Source: Synechococcus sp. CBW1002
GTDB taxonomy: Bacteria > Cyanobacteriota > Cyanobacteriia > PCC-6307 > Cyanobiaceae
NCBI RefSeq assembly: GCF_015840915.1
Contig: NZ_CP060398.1
Span: forward strand, 2,232,001 to 2,296,000
Direction of reading: 5' to 3'
DNA: 64,000 nucleotides
A program made the translations under genes and the position numbers. The notes under the pieces are model-generated. The model did not search any database, was not told the origin of the DNA, and was given only the letters and a program-made list of their open reading frames with translations. Numbering within the stretch: position 1 is the first letter of the stretch; each line of letters opens with the position of its first letter. Positions 21,688 through 31,397 of the stretch are shown here, piece by piece.

Positions 21688-23163
21688 ATGGTGGGAACGG
21701 GTCAGCAGGGGGCAGCGCACACGGATGTGCTGATCGTGGGCGGTGGTGTGTGCGGCACGGCGCTGCTGTTCGAGCTGGCCCGCTACACCGATCTCAACCA
21801 CGTGACCCTGGTGGAGCGCTATGGCCGCCTGGCCCAGGTGAATTCGCGCGCCACCAACAACAGCCAGACCATCCACTGCGGTGACATCGAGACCAACTAC
21901 ACCCTCGAGAAGGCTGTGCGGGTGAAGCGCACGGCCGAGATGATCGTTCACTACGCCGACCTGCTGGATCCGGCCACGCGCGAGCGCTGCGTCTTCCGCA
22001 CCCCGAAGATGGTGCTTGGCGTGGGGGAGCAGGAATGCTCTTTTCTGAGGGAGCGGTTCGAGCGTTTTGCGCCCCATTTCCCGGCCATGGAATGGCTGGA
22101 GAAGGAGCAGATCGCTGAATGGGAGCCCCAGGTGGCCCGGGTGAACGGCCAGCTCAGGCCTGAGCCCCTGGGGGCGATCGGCATTCGCCGCACCTACACG
22201 GCGGTGGATTACGAGGCGCTCTCCGAGTCGTTTGTGCAGCAGGCTCAGCAGGCGGTCAGCGGCAGCGACCGCCGCCTCGATCTCCGCCTGGGCACCACGG
22301 TGGAGGCGATCGAGCCGGAGGGGGAGGGCTTCCGGGTTCGGCTGCGGGTCACGCCTGGGGCCGGAGCAGCCTCAGCATCGGCACGCCAGGTGGCGGATCC
22401 AGAGGTGGTGCAGGAGATCGTGGCCCGGCATGTGGTGGTGAATGCCGGGGCCCACAGCCTGCTGATGGCGCAACGCATGGGCTACGGGCTCGAGTACTCC
22501 TGTCTGCCGGTGGCCGGCAGCTTTTACTTCACGCCGGATCTGTTGCGCGGCAAGGTCTACACCGTGCAGAACGACAAACTGCCCTTCGCCGCCATCCACG
22601 GCGACCCGGACGTGCGGGCACCCGGCAAGACCCGGTTCGGCCCCACGGCCCTGCTGCTGCCCCTGCTGGAGCGCTACAAGCCCGCCTCCTTCTGGGAGTT
22701 CCTGCAGGTGCTGCGGCTCGACTGGGCGGTGCTGGCCGTGTTCTGGCAGCTGCTGAAGATCACCGATATCCGCAACTACATCCTCAAGAACCTGCTCTTC
22801 GAAGTGCCCTGGCTGCGGCGGCGCCTGTTCCTGGCCGATGCCCGCAAGATCGTGCCGGGCATGCAGCTGCAGGATCTCAGCTTCGCCGAGGGCTACGGCG
22901 GCGTCAGACCCCAGCTGATCAACAAGCAGGAGCGCCGCCTGATGCTCGGTGAGGCGCGGCTCGAACCGATCCCCGGGCTTGTGTTCAACGTGACGCCCTC
23001 ACCGGGTGGCACCTGCTGCCTCGGCAATGCCGCCATCGACCTCGAAGCGATCGTGGCGCGGCTGGGTTGCGGCTGTGTCCGCAACCAACTGGCCCAGGAG
23101 TTGTATGGCGAAGCCACCGCAGGAGTTGCCGAGCTCGCCCCCCAGCAGCCGATCGCCAGCTGA
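21688..23163 (+). CDS. FAD-dependent oxidoreductase, malate:quinone oxidoreductase-like
   Basis: This protein of about 491 residues has an N-terminal FAD-binding Rossmann motif (DVLIVGGGVCGTALLFELA) followed by SRATNNSQTIHCGDIE and FRTPKMVLGVG, as in malate:quinone oxidoreductases. The FAD-domain end VTPSPGGTCCLGNA is near the C-terminus. Mqo oxidises malate to oxaloacetate and passes electrons to quinone at the membrane. ATG 21688 is preferred; an upstream GTG at 21637 would add 17 residues. It lies downstream of the hyp/nifJ operon but is separated by about 400 bp and the tRNA. Substrate assignment rests on overall similarity, so another hydroxy-acid is possible. Confidence 0.8.
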   Translation: MVGTGQQGAAHTDVLIVGGGVCGTALLFELARYTDLNHVTLVERYGRLAQVNSRATNNSQTIHCGDIETNYTLEKAVRVKRTAEMIVHYADLLDPATRERCVFRTPKMVLGVGEQECSFLRERFERFAPHFPAMEWLEKEQIAEWEPQVARVNGQLRPEPLGAIGIRRTYTAVDYEALSESFVQQAQQAVSGSDRRLDLRLGTTVEAIEPEGEGFRVRLRVTPGAGAASASARQVADPEVVQEIVARHVVVNAGAHSLLMAQRMGYGLEYSCLPVAGSFYFTPDLLRGKVYTVQNDKLPFAAIHGDPDVRAPGKTRFGPTALLLPLLERYKPASFWEFLQVLRLDWAVLAVFWQLLKITDIRNYILKNLLFEVPWLRRRLFLADARKIVPGMQLQDLSFAEGYGGVRPQLINKQERRLMLGEARLEPIPGLVFNVTPSPGGTCCLGNAAIDLEAIVARLGCGCVRNQLAQELYGEATAGVAELAPQQPIAS

Positions 23164-23167
23164 CGAT

Positions 23168-23932
23168 TCAGGCGCCGCCGCGGAACAGGTGGTTGTGGCT
23201 GGCGGAATAGAGCTTCGAACGCGCTTCGGCCGGTGCCTTGAGGGCCGGACTCACCACATAGAGGGTGGTGCGGATCAGCTCCTTCTCCCGGCTCACGGCC
23301 GCCATGCGCTCCAGGGGCACCACCGTGAGCCACTGATCCGGCCAGCTCACCCGATAGCCGATCGCCACGGGGGTGTCGGCCGGATAGTGGCGCAACAGCT
23401 CCGCCTGCACCTCCTCCACATGGCGAGCACTCAGATAAAGGCAGAGGGAGGCCCGCAGTGCTGCGAGCCGTTCCAGGCTCTCGCGCTCCGGCACCCCCGT
23501 GCGCCCACCGGCGCGGCTGAGCACGATCGTCTGAACCAGGCCCGGAATCGTGAGTTCGCTCTGAAGAGCCGAAGCAGTGGCCTGGTAGGCACTGAGGCCA
23601 GGCACCACCTCCACACCGATGTCGGCGTCGGCGAGGCGACAGATCTGTTCGGCCAGGGCCCCATAGAGGCAGGGATCACCATCGTGGAGGCGAACCACCC
23701 GTCGGCCCTGGCGGGCTCGATCGAGCACCACCTCCATCACCTCTTCAAGCGTGAGGGTGCTGGTCCGGATCCGTTCGCAGGTCGCGGGGGCCAGGGCCGC
23801 GATCTGGGGATTGACCAGGGAATCGGTCCAGACCAGCACGTCGGCCTGCTCGAGCAGCCGGGCCGCCCGCAGGGTGAGCAGATCAGGGGCACCGGGTCCG
23901 GCACCGACGATCCACACCGGATGTTCACTCAT
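23168..23932 (-). CDS. cobM: Precorrin-4 C11-methyltransferase
   Basis: CobM/CbiF methylates C-11 of precorrin-4 (or cobalt-precorrin-4) with SAM in corrin-ring synthesis. The 254-residue product has the SUMT-family SAM site [19 protein letters not shown], the short motif WTDSLV, and the region [17 protein letters not shown] with [18 protein letters not shown] 23932 is chosen because it overlaps the lgt stop by 4 nt; the longer frame adds 19 residues without family similarity. It is the last gene of the petC-petA-lgt-cobM run. Confidence 0.92.
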   Translation of the reverse strand: MSEHPVWIVGAGPGAPDLLTLRAARLLEQADVLVWTDSLVNPQIAALAPATCERIRTSTLTLEEVMEVVLDRARQGRRVVRLHDGDPCLYGALAEQICRLADADIGVEVVPGLSAYQATASALQSELTIPGLVQTIVLSRAGGRTGVPERESLERLAALRASLCLYLSARHVEEVQAELLRHYPADTPVAIGYRVSWPDQWLTVVPLERMAAVSREKELIRTTLYVVSPALKAPAEARSKLYSASHNHLFRGGA

Positions 23933-24789
23933 GGCTGGGACGACACGCCGGAAGGATCGGGCAGGGATCTGTGGCGACCGTAGAGCCACCAGAGGCCGAG
24001 GCCGCCCAGAGCGATCAGCAGCAGGCTCATCAGCTGGGCCATGCGCAGACCACCGCTGCAGAAGGGGGGCTGAGAGAACAGGCAGAGCGGATCGAGGCGC
24101 AGCCCTTCGATCCAGATGCGGCCGCTGCTGTAGGCCATCAGGTAGATGCAGCTCAGGGCGCCAGCCGGGAGGGCGATGCGACCGCGGCTGCCGCTGCGGA
24201 AGAGCAGGAGCAGCAGCGCACAGACCCCCAGATTCCAGATGGATTCATAGAGAAAGGTGGGATGAAAGCCGGTGCGCTCCAGAAATTCCACCGGACGATG
24301 GGCCAGGGGGATGTAGAGCTTCCAGGGAAGGTCGGTGGGCAGGCCGAAGGCTTCGGAATTGAAGAAGTTGCCCCAGCGTCCGATCGCCTGGCCCAGGGCC
24401 ACCGAAGGCACCAGCACATCGAGCAGGCTCCAGAAAGGCAGCGCCCGCCAGCGGCAGAAGAGGATCGTGGTGAGAACACCGCCGATCAGGGCACCGTGGA
24501 TGGCGATGCCGCCACGCCAGATCGCCAGGGCTTCCAGGGGGTTGTCCTGAAACTGGCGCCACTCCAGGCTCACGTAATAGAGGCGGGCCCCCAGCACCGC
24601 CCCGAGCACGAGCAGGGGCAGCAGGTCGGCCACGAGGCTGGGATCAATGCCGCGTCTGCGGGCCAGCCGGCTGGAGAGCAGCAGGCCCACCAGCACCGCC
24701 AGGGCGATCAGCAGGCCATACCAGCGCAGCGCAAAAGGGCCCAGCTGGAAGACCAGGGGCCCAGGAGACGTGAACAGGGCAAAGGGCAT
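23929..24789 (-). CDS. lgt: Prolipoprotein diacylglyceryl transferase
   Basis: Lgt moves a diacylglyceryl group from phosphatidylglycerol to the lipobox Cys of preprolipoproteins. The 286-residue membrane protein has seven or so hydrophobic segments and the Lgt signature [21 protein letters not shown], with [12 protein letters not shown] and GAIHG-like [10 protein letters not shown]. It overlaps the petA stop by one base and the cobM start by 4 nt. The truncated lipoprotein at the window start is one possible substrate of the enzyme, on general grounds only. Confidence 0.95.
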   Translation of the reverse strand: MPFALFTSPGPLVFQLGPFALRWYGLLIALAVLVGLLLSSRLARRRGIDPSLVADLLPLLVLGAVLGARLYYVSLEWRQFQDNPLEALAIWRGGIAIHGALIGGVLTTILFCRWRALPFWSLLDVLVPSVALGQAIGRWGNFFNSEAFGLPTDLPWKLYIPLAHRPVEFLERTGFHPTFLYESIWNLGVCALLLLLFRSGSRGRIALPAGALSCIYLMAYSSGRIWIEGLRLDPLCLFSQPPFCSGGLRMAQLMSLLLIALGGLGLWWLYGRHRSLPDPSGVSSQP

Positions 24790-25721
24790 CAGACGCCTTC
24801 GGCGGCCTGCACCTTCTCAATCTGGCGCTTCTTCAGCACCAGCATGATCTGGGCCAGGGCCACTGAGGCGAAGAAGGCGAGCAGGCCATAGATGCGCACG
24901 GGATCCTGCAGCACGATCTCGGTATCGATCTGACCGAAGCCGCCCACATTCGGGTCGTTGGAGATCGGGGCACCAGCTTCGACCGCATCACCCACCGCCA
25001 CGATCAGGCTGGGGCCGGCGGGCACGGTGTCGCTCACGGTGGTGCCATCGGCGGTGGTGATCTCCACCACAGTGCCGCCACCATCGGCCGGGGTGATGGC
25101 GCTCACCTGGCCAGCCACGGAGGCCGTATAGACCGTGTTGTTCGACTTCTCACCGGTGGGATAGACCTGGCCGCGACCGCGATTGCCACCCACGTGGATC
25201 GAATACTTGCCGAAGTGAATGCTGCTGTCAGCAGCAGGATCGGGCGAGAGGATCGGGAAGACGATCTCCTGATGCTGATCACCAGGCAATGGACCCACCA
25301 GCAGGATGTTGGGCTGGTCGTCGCTGTACTGGGTGTAGTAAATGCCGGCCGTTTCTTCCTTCAGTTCCTCGGTCAGACGATCCTGAGGCGCCAGAGTGAA
25401 ACCATCCGGCAGCATCACCACGGCACCCACGTTGAGCCCGGCGGGGCTGCCATCACCGGAGACCTGCTGCACTGCAGTGTCGTACGGGATCTCGACCACC
25501 GCCTTGAAGACGGTGTCCGGCATCACCGCCTGAGGCACCTCAATCCGGGTGGCCTTCTTGGCGAGATGGCAGTTGGCACAGACCAGCTTGCCCGTGGCTT
25601 CGCGGGGGCTGGCGTAGTTCTGCTGGGCCCAGAAGGGATAGGCCCAGCTGGGGGCTGCGGCGCTGACGAGCACACCGCAGGCCAGGACAGAGCCGAGCAG
25701 AAGAGAAACGAGGCGGCGCAT
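24789..25721 (-). CDS. petA: Cytochrome f (cytochrome b6f complex)
   Basis: PetA carries electrons from the Rieske protein to plastocyanin or cytochrome c6 on the lumenal side. The 310-residue precursor starts at ATG 25721; 18 additional upstream codons are open but unlike the family. A signal sequence ends at SWA, leaving the mature YPFWAQQ, whose Tyr1 amino group is the axial haem ligand. The haem is held by CANCH about 20 residues on. The C-terminal anchor is [15 protein letters not shown] followed by the stromal KKRQIEK. It is 44 bp downstream of petC. Confidence 0.97.
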   Translation of the reverse strand: MRRLVSLLLGSVLACGVLVSAAAPSWAYPFWAQQNYASPREATGKLVCANCHLAKKATRIEVPQAVMPDTVFKAVVEIPYDTAVQQVSGDGSPAGLNVGAVVMLPDGFTLAPQDRLTEELKEETAGIYYTQYSDDQPNILLVGPLPGDQHQEIVFPILSPDPAADSSIHFGKYSIHVGGNRGRGQVYPTGEKSNNTVYTASVAGQVSAITPADGGGTVVEITTADGTTVSDTVPAGPSLIVAVGDAVEAGAPISNDPNVGGFGQIDTEIVLQDPVRIYGLLAFFASVALAQIMLVLKKRQIEKVQAAEGV

Positions 25722-25765
25722 GGGAGAGAGGGCGGCTGGACGGGCGGAGAGGAAAGGGATGCGGC

Positions 25766-26302
25766 TCAGACCCACCAGGGCTTCTCACCCGTGCGGAAAT
25801 CGGTGTCGGTCCACTGGCTGAGGAACACGGTGTCGTTCTCGACCGACACGTTCGCCAGGGCCAGGGACAGGGGCGCCGGACCGCGCACCACCTTGCCGGT
25901 GGCGTCGTACTGGCTGCCGTGGCAGGGGCACATGAACTTATTGGCGCCGCTGTTCCAGGGCACCACGCAGCCGAGGTGGGTGCAGATCGCGTTGATGCCG
26001 TAGCTGCCGATCGCGTCGGCACCTTCAACGATCAGATATGTGGGATCGCCCTTGAGGCCTTGCACCAGGCTTCGATCTCCCTCCTTGTGGGTGTCCAGCC
26101 AGCCCGTGGCCGTCACGGTGTTGCCGAGCTCATCCTTGGCCGTGGTGCCGCCACCACTGCCAGCGGCCCGGGGAGGGATGAAATAGTTCACCACCGGATA
26201 GAGAGCCCCGAGAGCCACCCCGGTGAGCGAACCGAAGGTGAGCAGGTTCATGAACTGCCGACGACCCATTCCGGGCACATCGCTCGCAGGCATCTGGGTC
26301 AT
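25766..26302 (-). CDS. petC: Rieske iron-sulfur protein of cytochrome b6f
   Basis: PetC holds the [2Fe-2S] cluster that takes an electron from plastoquinol. The 178-residue product has an N-terminal membrane anchor ([20 protein letters not shown]) preceded by GRRQF, a Tat-like Arg pair, then a Gly-rich hinge (AAGSGGGTT) and the lumenal Rieske fold with CTHLGC and CPCHGS cluster motifs. It ends in the typical [15 protein letters not shown]-like tail. It heads the petC-petA operon. Confidence 0.97.
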   Translation of the reverse strand: MTQMPASDVPGMGRRQFMNLLTFGSLTGVALGALYPVVNYFIPPRAAGSGGGTTAKDELGNTVTATGWLDTHKEGDRSLVQGLKGDPTYLIVEGADAIGSYGINAICTHLGCVVPWNSGANKFMCPCHGSQYDATGKVVRGPAPLSLALANVSVENDTVFLSQWTDTDFRTGEKPWWV

Positions 26303-26343
26303 GCGGGGCTGACGGTCGTCGGGACCGAGGCAACGTGGCGCCC

Positions 26344-26349
26344 ATTATG
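26344..26349 (-). promoter_or_regulatory. Candidate -10 element of petC
   Basis: A CATAAT hexamer on the minus strand lies about 42 nt upstream of the petC ATG, where a -10 box could sit. There is no convincing -35 hexamer at 16-18 bp, so this is only a suggestion. Confidence 0.3.
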
Positions 26350-26435
26350 AACCTTGCCCAGCCCGGCACGTCCGCCACCGGGGGGGGCAGGCCAGGCTGG
26401 CTGCAACATGCTGTCGTGGAGTTCGCGCTGCACCT

Positions 26436-26783
26436 GTGTCCGAATCCGGCGCCGCCGGCCGCCAAGGCCCCCTCTCCGTTGAGGAAGTGGTGGGGATTCT
26501 GCGGCGCCGCTGGCAAGCCTCCTACGACCTCCAACTGGTGCAGCGACGCGGCCGTCTCTACCTGCAGGTGATGTGGGCCTATCTCGAGCAGCAGTCGTTT
26601 CCGCTCAGCGCCGAGGAGTATGCCGATCGGATCGAGGAGCTGGTGGGCGCCCTGAACGGCATGGGAGTGGCCGAGCAGGTTCGCAGCTGGCTCAGCAGCA
26701 CCGGCGATCGCCCCCGCCTCGGCAAGGCGATGCATCTGGCCCTGGAACTCCCGCCCGCACGGGCCAGCGAATTCCTGCTCTGA
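26436..26783 (+). CDS. DUF3067 family protein
   Basis: The 115-residue product matches the small cyanobacterial/plastid DUF3067 family: LSVEEVVGILRRRWQASYDLQL near the N-terminus, RGRLYLQVMWAYLEQQSFPLS in the middle, and AEEYADRIEELVGALNGMGV. No signal peptide, membrane segment or catalytic motif is visible. The start is GTG 26436, diverging from petC with about 130 bp between them; it is convergent with tatC. The molecular role is not established. Confidence 0.8.
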   Translation: MSESGAAGRQGPLSVEEVVGILRRRWQASYDLQLVQRRGRLYLQVMWAYLEQQSFPLSAEEYADRIEELVGALNGMGVAEQVRSWLSSTGDRPRLGKAMHLALELPPARASEFLL

Positions 26784-26861
26784 GCGATGAGCCGTTGCTG
26801 CAGCGGCAGCGGCACGTGGCAGCAGTCAGAGGAATCGATCCAGAGGCACTGGCCCGTGGCC

Positions 26862-27764
26862 TCAGCCAGTTGCAGCCGGAGCGGCAGGCCGCACCCGCTC
26901 AGCCAGGGCCACCAGGGCCACACCGACCAGGTAGAGGGCTGTGATCGCGCCGCTGAGCAGCAGCATTGTGAACGGATCCGTGGACGGCGTCAGCACGGCT
27001 CCGGCAATGGCCGCGACCAGCAGCACCCAGCGCCAGCCCGCCAGCATCACCTTGGCCCGGATCAGGCCGAGGGCGCCCAGCAGCAGCTGCAGCACCGGCA
27101 ACTGGAAGGCCAGGGCTGTGGCCACCATCAGCAACAGGACAAAGTCCAGATAGCGCTCGATCGACCAGAGCGGCTCGACCACATCCGCGCCGTAGTTCAC
27201 CAGGAAGCGCAGTGCGGCTGGCACCAGGGCCCACCAGGCAAAGGCGAGACCGGCGACGAACAAGACCGCCGATCCCGCCACCGCCGGGGCCACCAGTTGC
27301 CGTTCCCGCCGGGTCAGGCCAGGCAGCACGAACCCGAGAATCTCGTAGAGCACATAGGGAAGGGCCAGGCTGAGGCCGGCGTAGCCCGCCACCTTCAGGG
27401 AGACGAACAGAAACTCTCCCGGCGCCAGCTGCAGGAAGCGGATGCCCTGCGCCGGAACCTCCAGCAACCTGACCAACGGACGCACCACCACCAGGCAGCC
27501 CGCCGCCGCAATCGCCACCGCCAGCAGGCTGCGCAGAACGCGGTTGCGCAGCTCGTCGAGATGCTCCATCAGGGTCATCTCCACTTCCCCTGGAAAGGCA
27601 TCAGCCCCGTCAACAGACCCGGTCTCAGCACCGCTGTCGGCCATCCCCTGATCGGAGAGGGCGCTCGACGCTGCAGGGATGCGAATCGGCGCTGGTGGTC
27701 CTGTACCAACGGGTGAACCGGAGGGTGTTTCCGGTGCCGTGGTGGGGGTGTCGGTGTCGCTCAT
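26862..27764 (-). CDS. tatC: Twin-arginine translocase subunit TatC
   Basis: TatC recognises twin-arginine signal peptides and forms the core of the Tat complex in the thylakoid and plasma membranes. After a Pro/Ser/Thr-rich N-terminal extension of about 60 residues comes the conserved cytoplasmic start EVEMTLMEHLDELRNRVLRS, then six hydrophobic segments; FLFVSLKVAGYAGLSLALPYVLYE with the conserved Glu belongs to the second and third. At 300 residues it is longer than average because of the extension. Its start overlaps the stop of the NFACT gene by 4 nt. The Rieske protein encoded nearby is a plausible Tat client. Confidence 0.95.
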   Translation of the reverse strand: MSDTDTPTTAPETPSGSPVGTGPPAPIRIPAASSALSDQGMADSGAETGSVDGADAFPGEVEMTLMEHLDELRNRVLRSLLAVAIAAAGCLVVVRPLVRLLEVPAQGIRFLQLAPGEFLFVSLKVAGYAGLSLALPYVLYEILGFVLPGLTRRERQLVAPAVAGSAVLFVAGLAFAWWALVPAALRFLVNYGADVVEPLWSIERYLDFVLLLMVATALAFQLPVLQLLLGALGLIRAKVMLAGWRWVLLVAAIAGAVLTPSTDPFTMLLLSGAITALYLVGVALVALAERVRPAAPAATG

Positions 27765-29629
27765 GGTCCAGGCTCCCGAGCCAGGCTAGGGGGATCGGCC
27801 GTGGGCTCGCCCTCTGGGGCGTCGCTGTCCGCTGCCCGCTGCGCGAGCCAGGCGGCCGCCCGGGCGGGCTCGCCCCAGAGCAGTGCGCCGCCGCGATGGC
27901 GCACCGTCCCCGGTCCAGCCCCGGGGATGCGCTGCAGCTCCTCGGTGGGCACCATCACCACCGGCACGCGGCGGTTGCCGCGGGCGCGGCTGAAATGGGC
28001 CGCCAGATCCGCCGCCGCCTGGAGGTCGTCGTCGCCGGCGACCGCCTGGGATGCCTTCAGAACCACGTGGCTGCCGGGACATTCCTGGGCGTGGAACCAG
28101 AGATCACCGCGACGCGCCTGGCGCAGGCTGATCCATTCGTTCTGGCGATGGTTGCGGCCCACCTGCACGATCAGGCCGGCCGCCGTGGCGCCCTGCAGGG
28201 GCTCTGGGGCCATGGCCCTGGCCATCGCCCGGCGATGGGCGCGCCGCTGGGGCTGCGGCGCCAGGGCTGCGCCCCTGGGACTGTCCGTTCCCTCCGGTCC
28301 TCCTGGGCCTTCCCGCAGCTCCTCGGCCAGGGCCTCCAGCTGCTCGACGCCATCGGCCTGATCGAGGAATGTGCGGCTGTGCTCCAGCCAGGCAAGCCGC
28401 TGGCGGTGCCGCTCCAGCCGCGGTGTGATTGCCGCCAGCGAGCGCCGCAGCTTGCGGGCCCGCCGGTAGAGCGCCTGGGCCTCGTCGATCTGCTCGCGGG
28501 ACAGGGCGAACTGACTGAGCAAGGCGTCCGCCTGGCTCTGCAGGGCTTCACTACCGCCAGCCGCCTCCACCAACGCCTCCTGCTGGTGCAGCTGCCGCTG
28601 TTCACGCTCGGTTGCGGCCTGCAGCTGCTGGGCGAGCTGGTGCTGCCGACGCTGCAGCTCCCGCGCCGCCAGCAGGGTGCCGTAGTAGCCAGCCAGGGCC
28701 GTGTTGATGGGGAGGCTGTCGCCGGCCTGCGCCGGGCCATCCCCAGGCTCCGCCAGAGCGGGATTCTCTCCGGACGGTTCCTGCCCAGCAGGATCTGCCG
28801 CAGCCGGATCAACCCGCCAGCAGCGGTAGGCCGTGGGGCCAGCTGTATCGAAACAGAAGCGCTGATCCTTCACCGCCCTCAGCCAGGCGCACCACCGCTG
28901 CCACAACCGTGACCAACCGGCCGCATCCAGGGTGTCTACAGACCGTGCCAACCAGGCGGCGCTCTGCTCCGCGGACTCCCCTGCCAGCTGACGGGCCAGG
29001 GCCGGGCTGATGCCCTGATAGCTCTCCCGCAGCGCCCGTTCCAGGGGCAGGGGCAGCAGACTCAGGCGCCGCTGCCAGCTCTCGAACGGTTCGGCCGGAT
29101 CGGGGCGATCGCCGCCCAGGGGCGGCGGCGGCTGGTAGGGATCGCCGTTGCCGATCGGCCGCAGTCGCGACTGTCCCTGCCGCACCTGATGGCCCAGGGC
29201 CATCACCCGCTCCTCAGCGTCGAGCAGAAAGATGTTGCTGTGGCGCCCCATCAGTTCCACCACCAGCTGCCGTTGGGGAGGCTCGCCCGGACGGGCCGCG
29301 AAACGCAGGTGCACGACGCGCTCCCAGCCGTCCTGTGCCAGCTCCACCAGGGCCAGCCCCTTCAGGCCATGCTGCAGCTGCTGAGCCAGGGTGCTGCCAT
29401 CACCCTGACGGCGCGGTGCCGGGATCGCCAGCAGCCGAGGGGCTTCCGCCATCCAGCTGATCTCCAGCCAGCGCATGCCGTCGAGGCTGCGCAGCCCCAG
29501 TTGCACCGTGTGGGAGGCGCTCTGCTGCGCCTTTTCAAAGCGGCTCGGCACCACAGCAGCCCGCAGCTCCCCCAGCACCGCCCGCAGGCTGGTCACATCC
29601 AGAGGCTGGAGGGGTTGGGTTGACACCAT
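27761..29629 (-). CDS. NFACT/RqcH-type ribosome quality-control protein
   Basis: The 622-residue protein belongs to the NFACT (Rqc2/RqcH/FbpA) family, which binds 50S subunits carrying stalled peptidyl-tRNA and adds C-terminal Ala tails in bacteria. The N-terminal NFACT-N domain includes [13 protein letters not shown], the middle has a long coiled coil rich in Gln/Leu/Arg (about 270-430), and the C-terminal NFACT-R domain has [18 protein letters not shown] and [21 protein letters not shown] 29629 fits the family N-terminus ([18 protein letters not shown]) and faces gmk across 61 bp. It is coupled to tatC by a 4-nt overlap. Confidence 0.88.
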   Translation of the reverse strand: MVSTQPLQPLDVTSLRAVLGELRAAVVPSRFEKAQQSASHTVQLGLRSLDGMRWLEISWMAEAPRLLAIPAPRRQGDGSTLAQQLQHGLKGLALVELAQDGWERVVHLRFAARPGEPPQRQLVVELMGRHSNIFLLDAEERVMALGHQVRQGQSRLRPIGNGDPYQPPPPLGGDRPDPAEPFESWQRRLSLLPLPLERALRESYQGISPALARQLAGESAEQSAAWLARSVDTLDAAGWSRLWQRWCAWLRAVKDQRFCFDTAGPTAYRCWRVDPAAADPAGQEPSGENPALAEPGDGPAQAGDSLPINTALAGYYGTLLAARELQRRQHQLAQQLQAATEREQRQLHQQEALVEAAGGSEALQSQADALLSQFALSREQIDEAQALYRRARKLRRSLAAITPRLERHRQRLAWLEHSRTFLDQADGVEQLEALAEELREGPGGPEGTDSPRGAALAPQPQRRAHRRAMARAMAPEPLQGATAAGLIVQVGRNHRQNEWISLRQARRGDLWFHAQECPGSHVVLKASQAVAGDDDLQAAADLAAHFSRARGNRRVPVVMVPTEELQRIPGAGPGTVRHRGGALLWGEPARAAAWLAQRAADSDAPEGEPTADPPSLAREPGP

Positions 29630-29690
29630 CACCGCTGGCAGAGGTTCACAGCCGAGGCTGCTTACTCTGCTGCGCAGCAGTGTCACTTCC

Positions 29691-30269
29691 ATGGCCCGCG
29701 CCGCGTCGTCCGCCCGGCTCACCGTGATCACCGGTCCCAGCGGCGTGGGCAAGGGCACACTGGTGAGCCGCCTGCTGCAGCGCCAGCCACGCATCTGGCT
29801 GTCGATCTCGGCCACCACACGCCAGCCCCGGGCCGGTGAGGTCGACGGCGTGCACTACTTCTTTCTCAGCCGTGAGGCCTTCGAGGCGCAGGTGGCCGGT
29901 GGCGGCTTCCTCGAATGGGCCGAGTTCGCCGGCAACCTTTATGGCACCCCGCGGCAGCCGGTGGAGCAGCATCTCGCCGAAGGACGGCCGGTCCTGCTGG
30001 AGATCGAACTGGAAGGGGCCCGGCAAGTGCGTCACTCCTTCCCGGCCGGCCAGCAGCTGTTGATCAAGCCTCCCTCTTTTGAAGAGCTGGAGCGGCGGAT
30101 TCGCGGACGCGGGACCGACAGCGAATCCGCCATCGCGAAGCGCCTGGAGCGCGCCAGGGTGGAACTGGCCGCCGCCGCCGAGTTCGATGCCTGCCTGGTG
30201 AACGGTGATCTTGAGGTGGCGCTGGCGGAATTGGAACAGCTCATGGATCTGGGCACCAGCAAGAGCTGA
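29691..30269 (+). CDS. gmk: Guanylate kinase
   Basis: Gmk converts GMP and ATP to GDP and ADP. At 192 residues it is the standard length, with the P-loop [18 protein letters not shown], the GMP-binding segment [35 protein letters not shown], and [17 protein letters not shown] 29691 gives the usual short N-terminus; the frame upstream is antisense to the NFACT gene. Confidence 0.96.
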   Translation: MARAASSARLTVITGPSGVGKGTLVSRLLQRQPRIWLSISATTRQPRAGEVDGVHYFFLSREAFEAQVAGGGFLEWAEFAGNLYGTPRQPVEQHLAEGRPVLLEIELEGARQVRHSFPAGQQLLIKPPSFEELERRIRGRGTDSESAIAKRLERARVELAAAAEFDACLVNGDLEVALAELEQLMDLGTSKS

Positions 30270-30656
30270 CGTGTACTGAGGCGTGAGCTGATCGGCCCGA
30301 TGCCCGATCTGTCGGATTGATCCGGTCTGCCTGATCGATCTCCCTGGGTAAAAAAGCATGGTGATCCCAGCATCAACACTGAATCGACTCAGCCGAAACC
30401 ATGCCATTGATAAGAGCGTTGCTCCCATTATCCGGACCTGATGGCAGCCAGGCAGTATCACAAGCTGCAGGCAAAGAACCTCGCCAGCCCAGCAGGCTCC
30501 GGGGCAAGAATGCCGTGCATGACAGCAAAAAAGCGGCCCCAAAAGGGGCCGCCAAGACTAGACAAGTCTGAGCAAAGAATCAGTGATGGCGGTTCAAGGG
30601 ATATCGATGAAGCCCTGAAGGAACAGCTTCCCTGAACCTCTGAAATCAATCTGTTT
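30270..30656. other. Intergenic region between gmk and psaJ
   Basis: These 387 bases separate the convergent gmk and psaJ genes. The only clear element is the terminator at 30527-30552. A 64-codon open frame across the terminator stem is not credible. No tRNA or known sRNA motif was recognised. Confidence 0.6.
30527..30552 (-). terminator. Rho-independent terminator of psaF-psaJ
   Basis: Read on the minus strand, a perfect 8-bp stem (GCGGCCCC paired with GGGGCCGC) with a TTTT loop is followed by six T residues. It lies about 105 bp downstream of the psaJ stop and has the orientation expected for the psaF-psaJ transcript. Confidence 0.9.
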
Positions 30657-30773
30657 TCAGAGGGGGTGGAACAGCAGATCAGGGAAGAAGCGATTGAACT
30701 CAATCATGATGCCGGCGGTGATCGTGAACCAGATGGCCGCGAACACCGGAGCGGTGGTCAGGAATTTCTTCAT
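30657..30773 (-). CDS. psaJ: Photosystem I subunit IX (PsaJ)
   Basis: PsaJ is a one-helix photosystem I subunit next to PsaF that helps bind peripheral chlorophylls and stabilises the plastocyanin/cytochrome c6 docking side. The 38-residue product starts [17 protein letters not shown] and ends [15 protein letters not shown], both typical. ATG 30773 is chosen on this basis; upstream in-frame codons do not resemble the family. It follows psaF by 83 bp on the same strand. Confidence 0.97.
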   Translation of the reverse strand: MKKFLTTAPVFAAIWFTITAGIMIEFNRFFPDLLFHPL

Positions 30774-30856
30774 GTCAGAGAAGGGTGAAGCGGTTAGGGA
30801 GCAGGACATCAGCCTGCCGCGATGGAAAGGCTGTGACAATCAACAGCCCGTTGCCT

Positions 30857-31336
30857 TCAGCGGGGCGACACGGTGACCTTGTTGTCGGACTCGAGCAGTT
30901 TGCCGCTGGTGAATTCACCAAAAGCGGCAATCGGCCAGCTGGCGGCTGCCAGGGTGCTCTTCAGGGCCAGGGAGAGATCAATCTGGATTTCCTTGGTGGT
31001 GGCGTCCTTGGTGCCACGGATGGCCTGCAGGTAGGAGCGCCCAGCCCAGCCGATGCAACCGGCGACATACAGGAAGGCGATTCCAGGGATCATGAAGTCT
31101 CCGGCGTGGCTCCAGCGGCCATCCACAATCAGGTGGGGCAGACCATCGGTGCCGCAGACGGCCTTGCTGTACATCGCAAAGCGAGCTTTGGCCTGCTCGG
31201 TCTGGGCGGCGCCGGCCCGCTGCTGGAACCGCGGGCTCTCGGCACAGGGGGTCAAACCGGCTACATCAGCCCTGGCGGACGGAGCGAAGCCAAAGATGAG
31301 AAAGGCGGAAAGAACGACGGCGAATAGACGGCGCAT
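30857..31336 (-). CDS. psaF: Photosystem I subunit III (PsaF)
   Basis: PsaF is the lumenal-facing photosystem I subunit that interacts with plastocyanin or cytochrome c6. The 159-residue precursor has a signal peptide (MRRLFAVVLSAFLIFGFAPSA) and a mature part beginning DVAGLTPC, two Cys that form the family disulfide (TPC and KAVC), DGRWSHAGDFMIPGIAFLYVAG with the membrane helix, and GWAGRSYLQAIR. ATG 31336 lies 61 bp from the divergent tsaD start; the longer frame overlaps tsaD and is rejected. Confidence 0.97.
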   Translation of the reverse strand: MRRLFAVVLSAFLIFGFAPSARADVAGLTPCAESPRFQQRAGAAQTEQAKARFAMYSKAVCGTDGLPHLIVDGRWSHAGDFMIPGIAFLYVAGCIGWAGRSYLQAIRGTKDATTKEIQIDLSLALKSTLAAASWPIAAFGEFTSGKLLESDNKVTVSPR

Positions 31337-31397
31337 AGGGAGTTCGGCCGCAGGGCAGGATGTCACGACCGGACAGTAGGAGCGGCCCCCAGAGTCC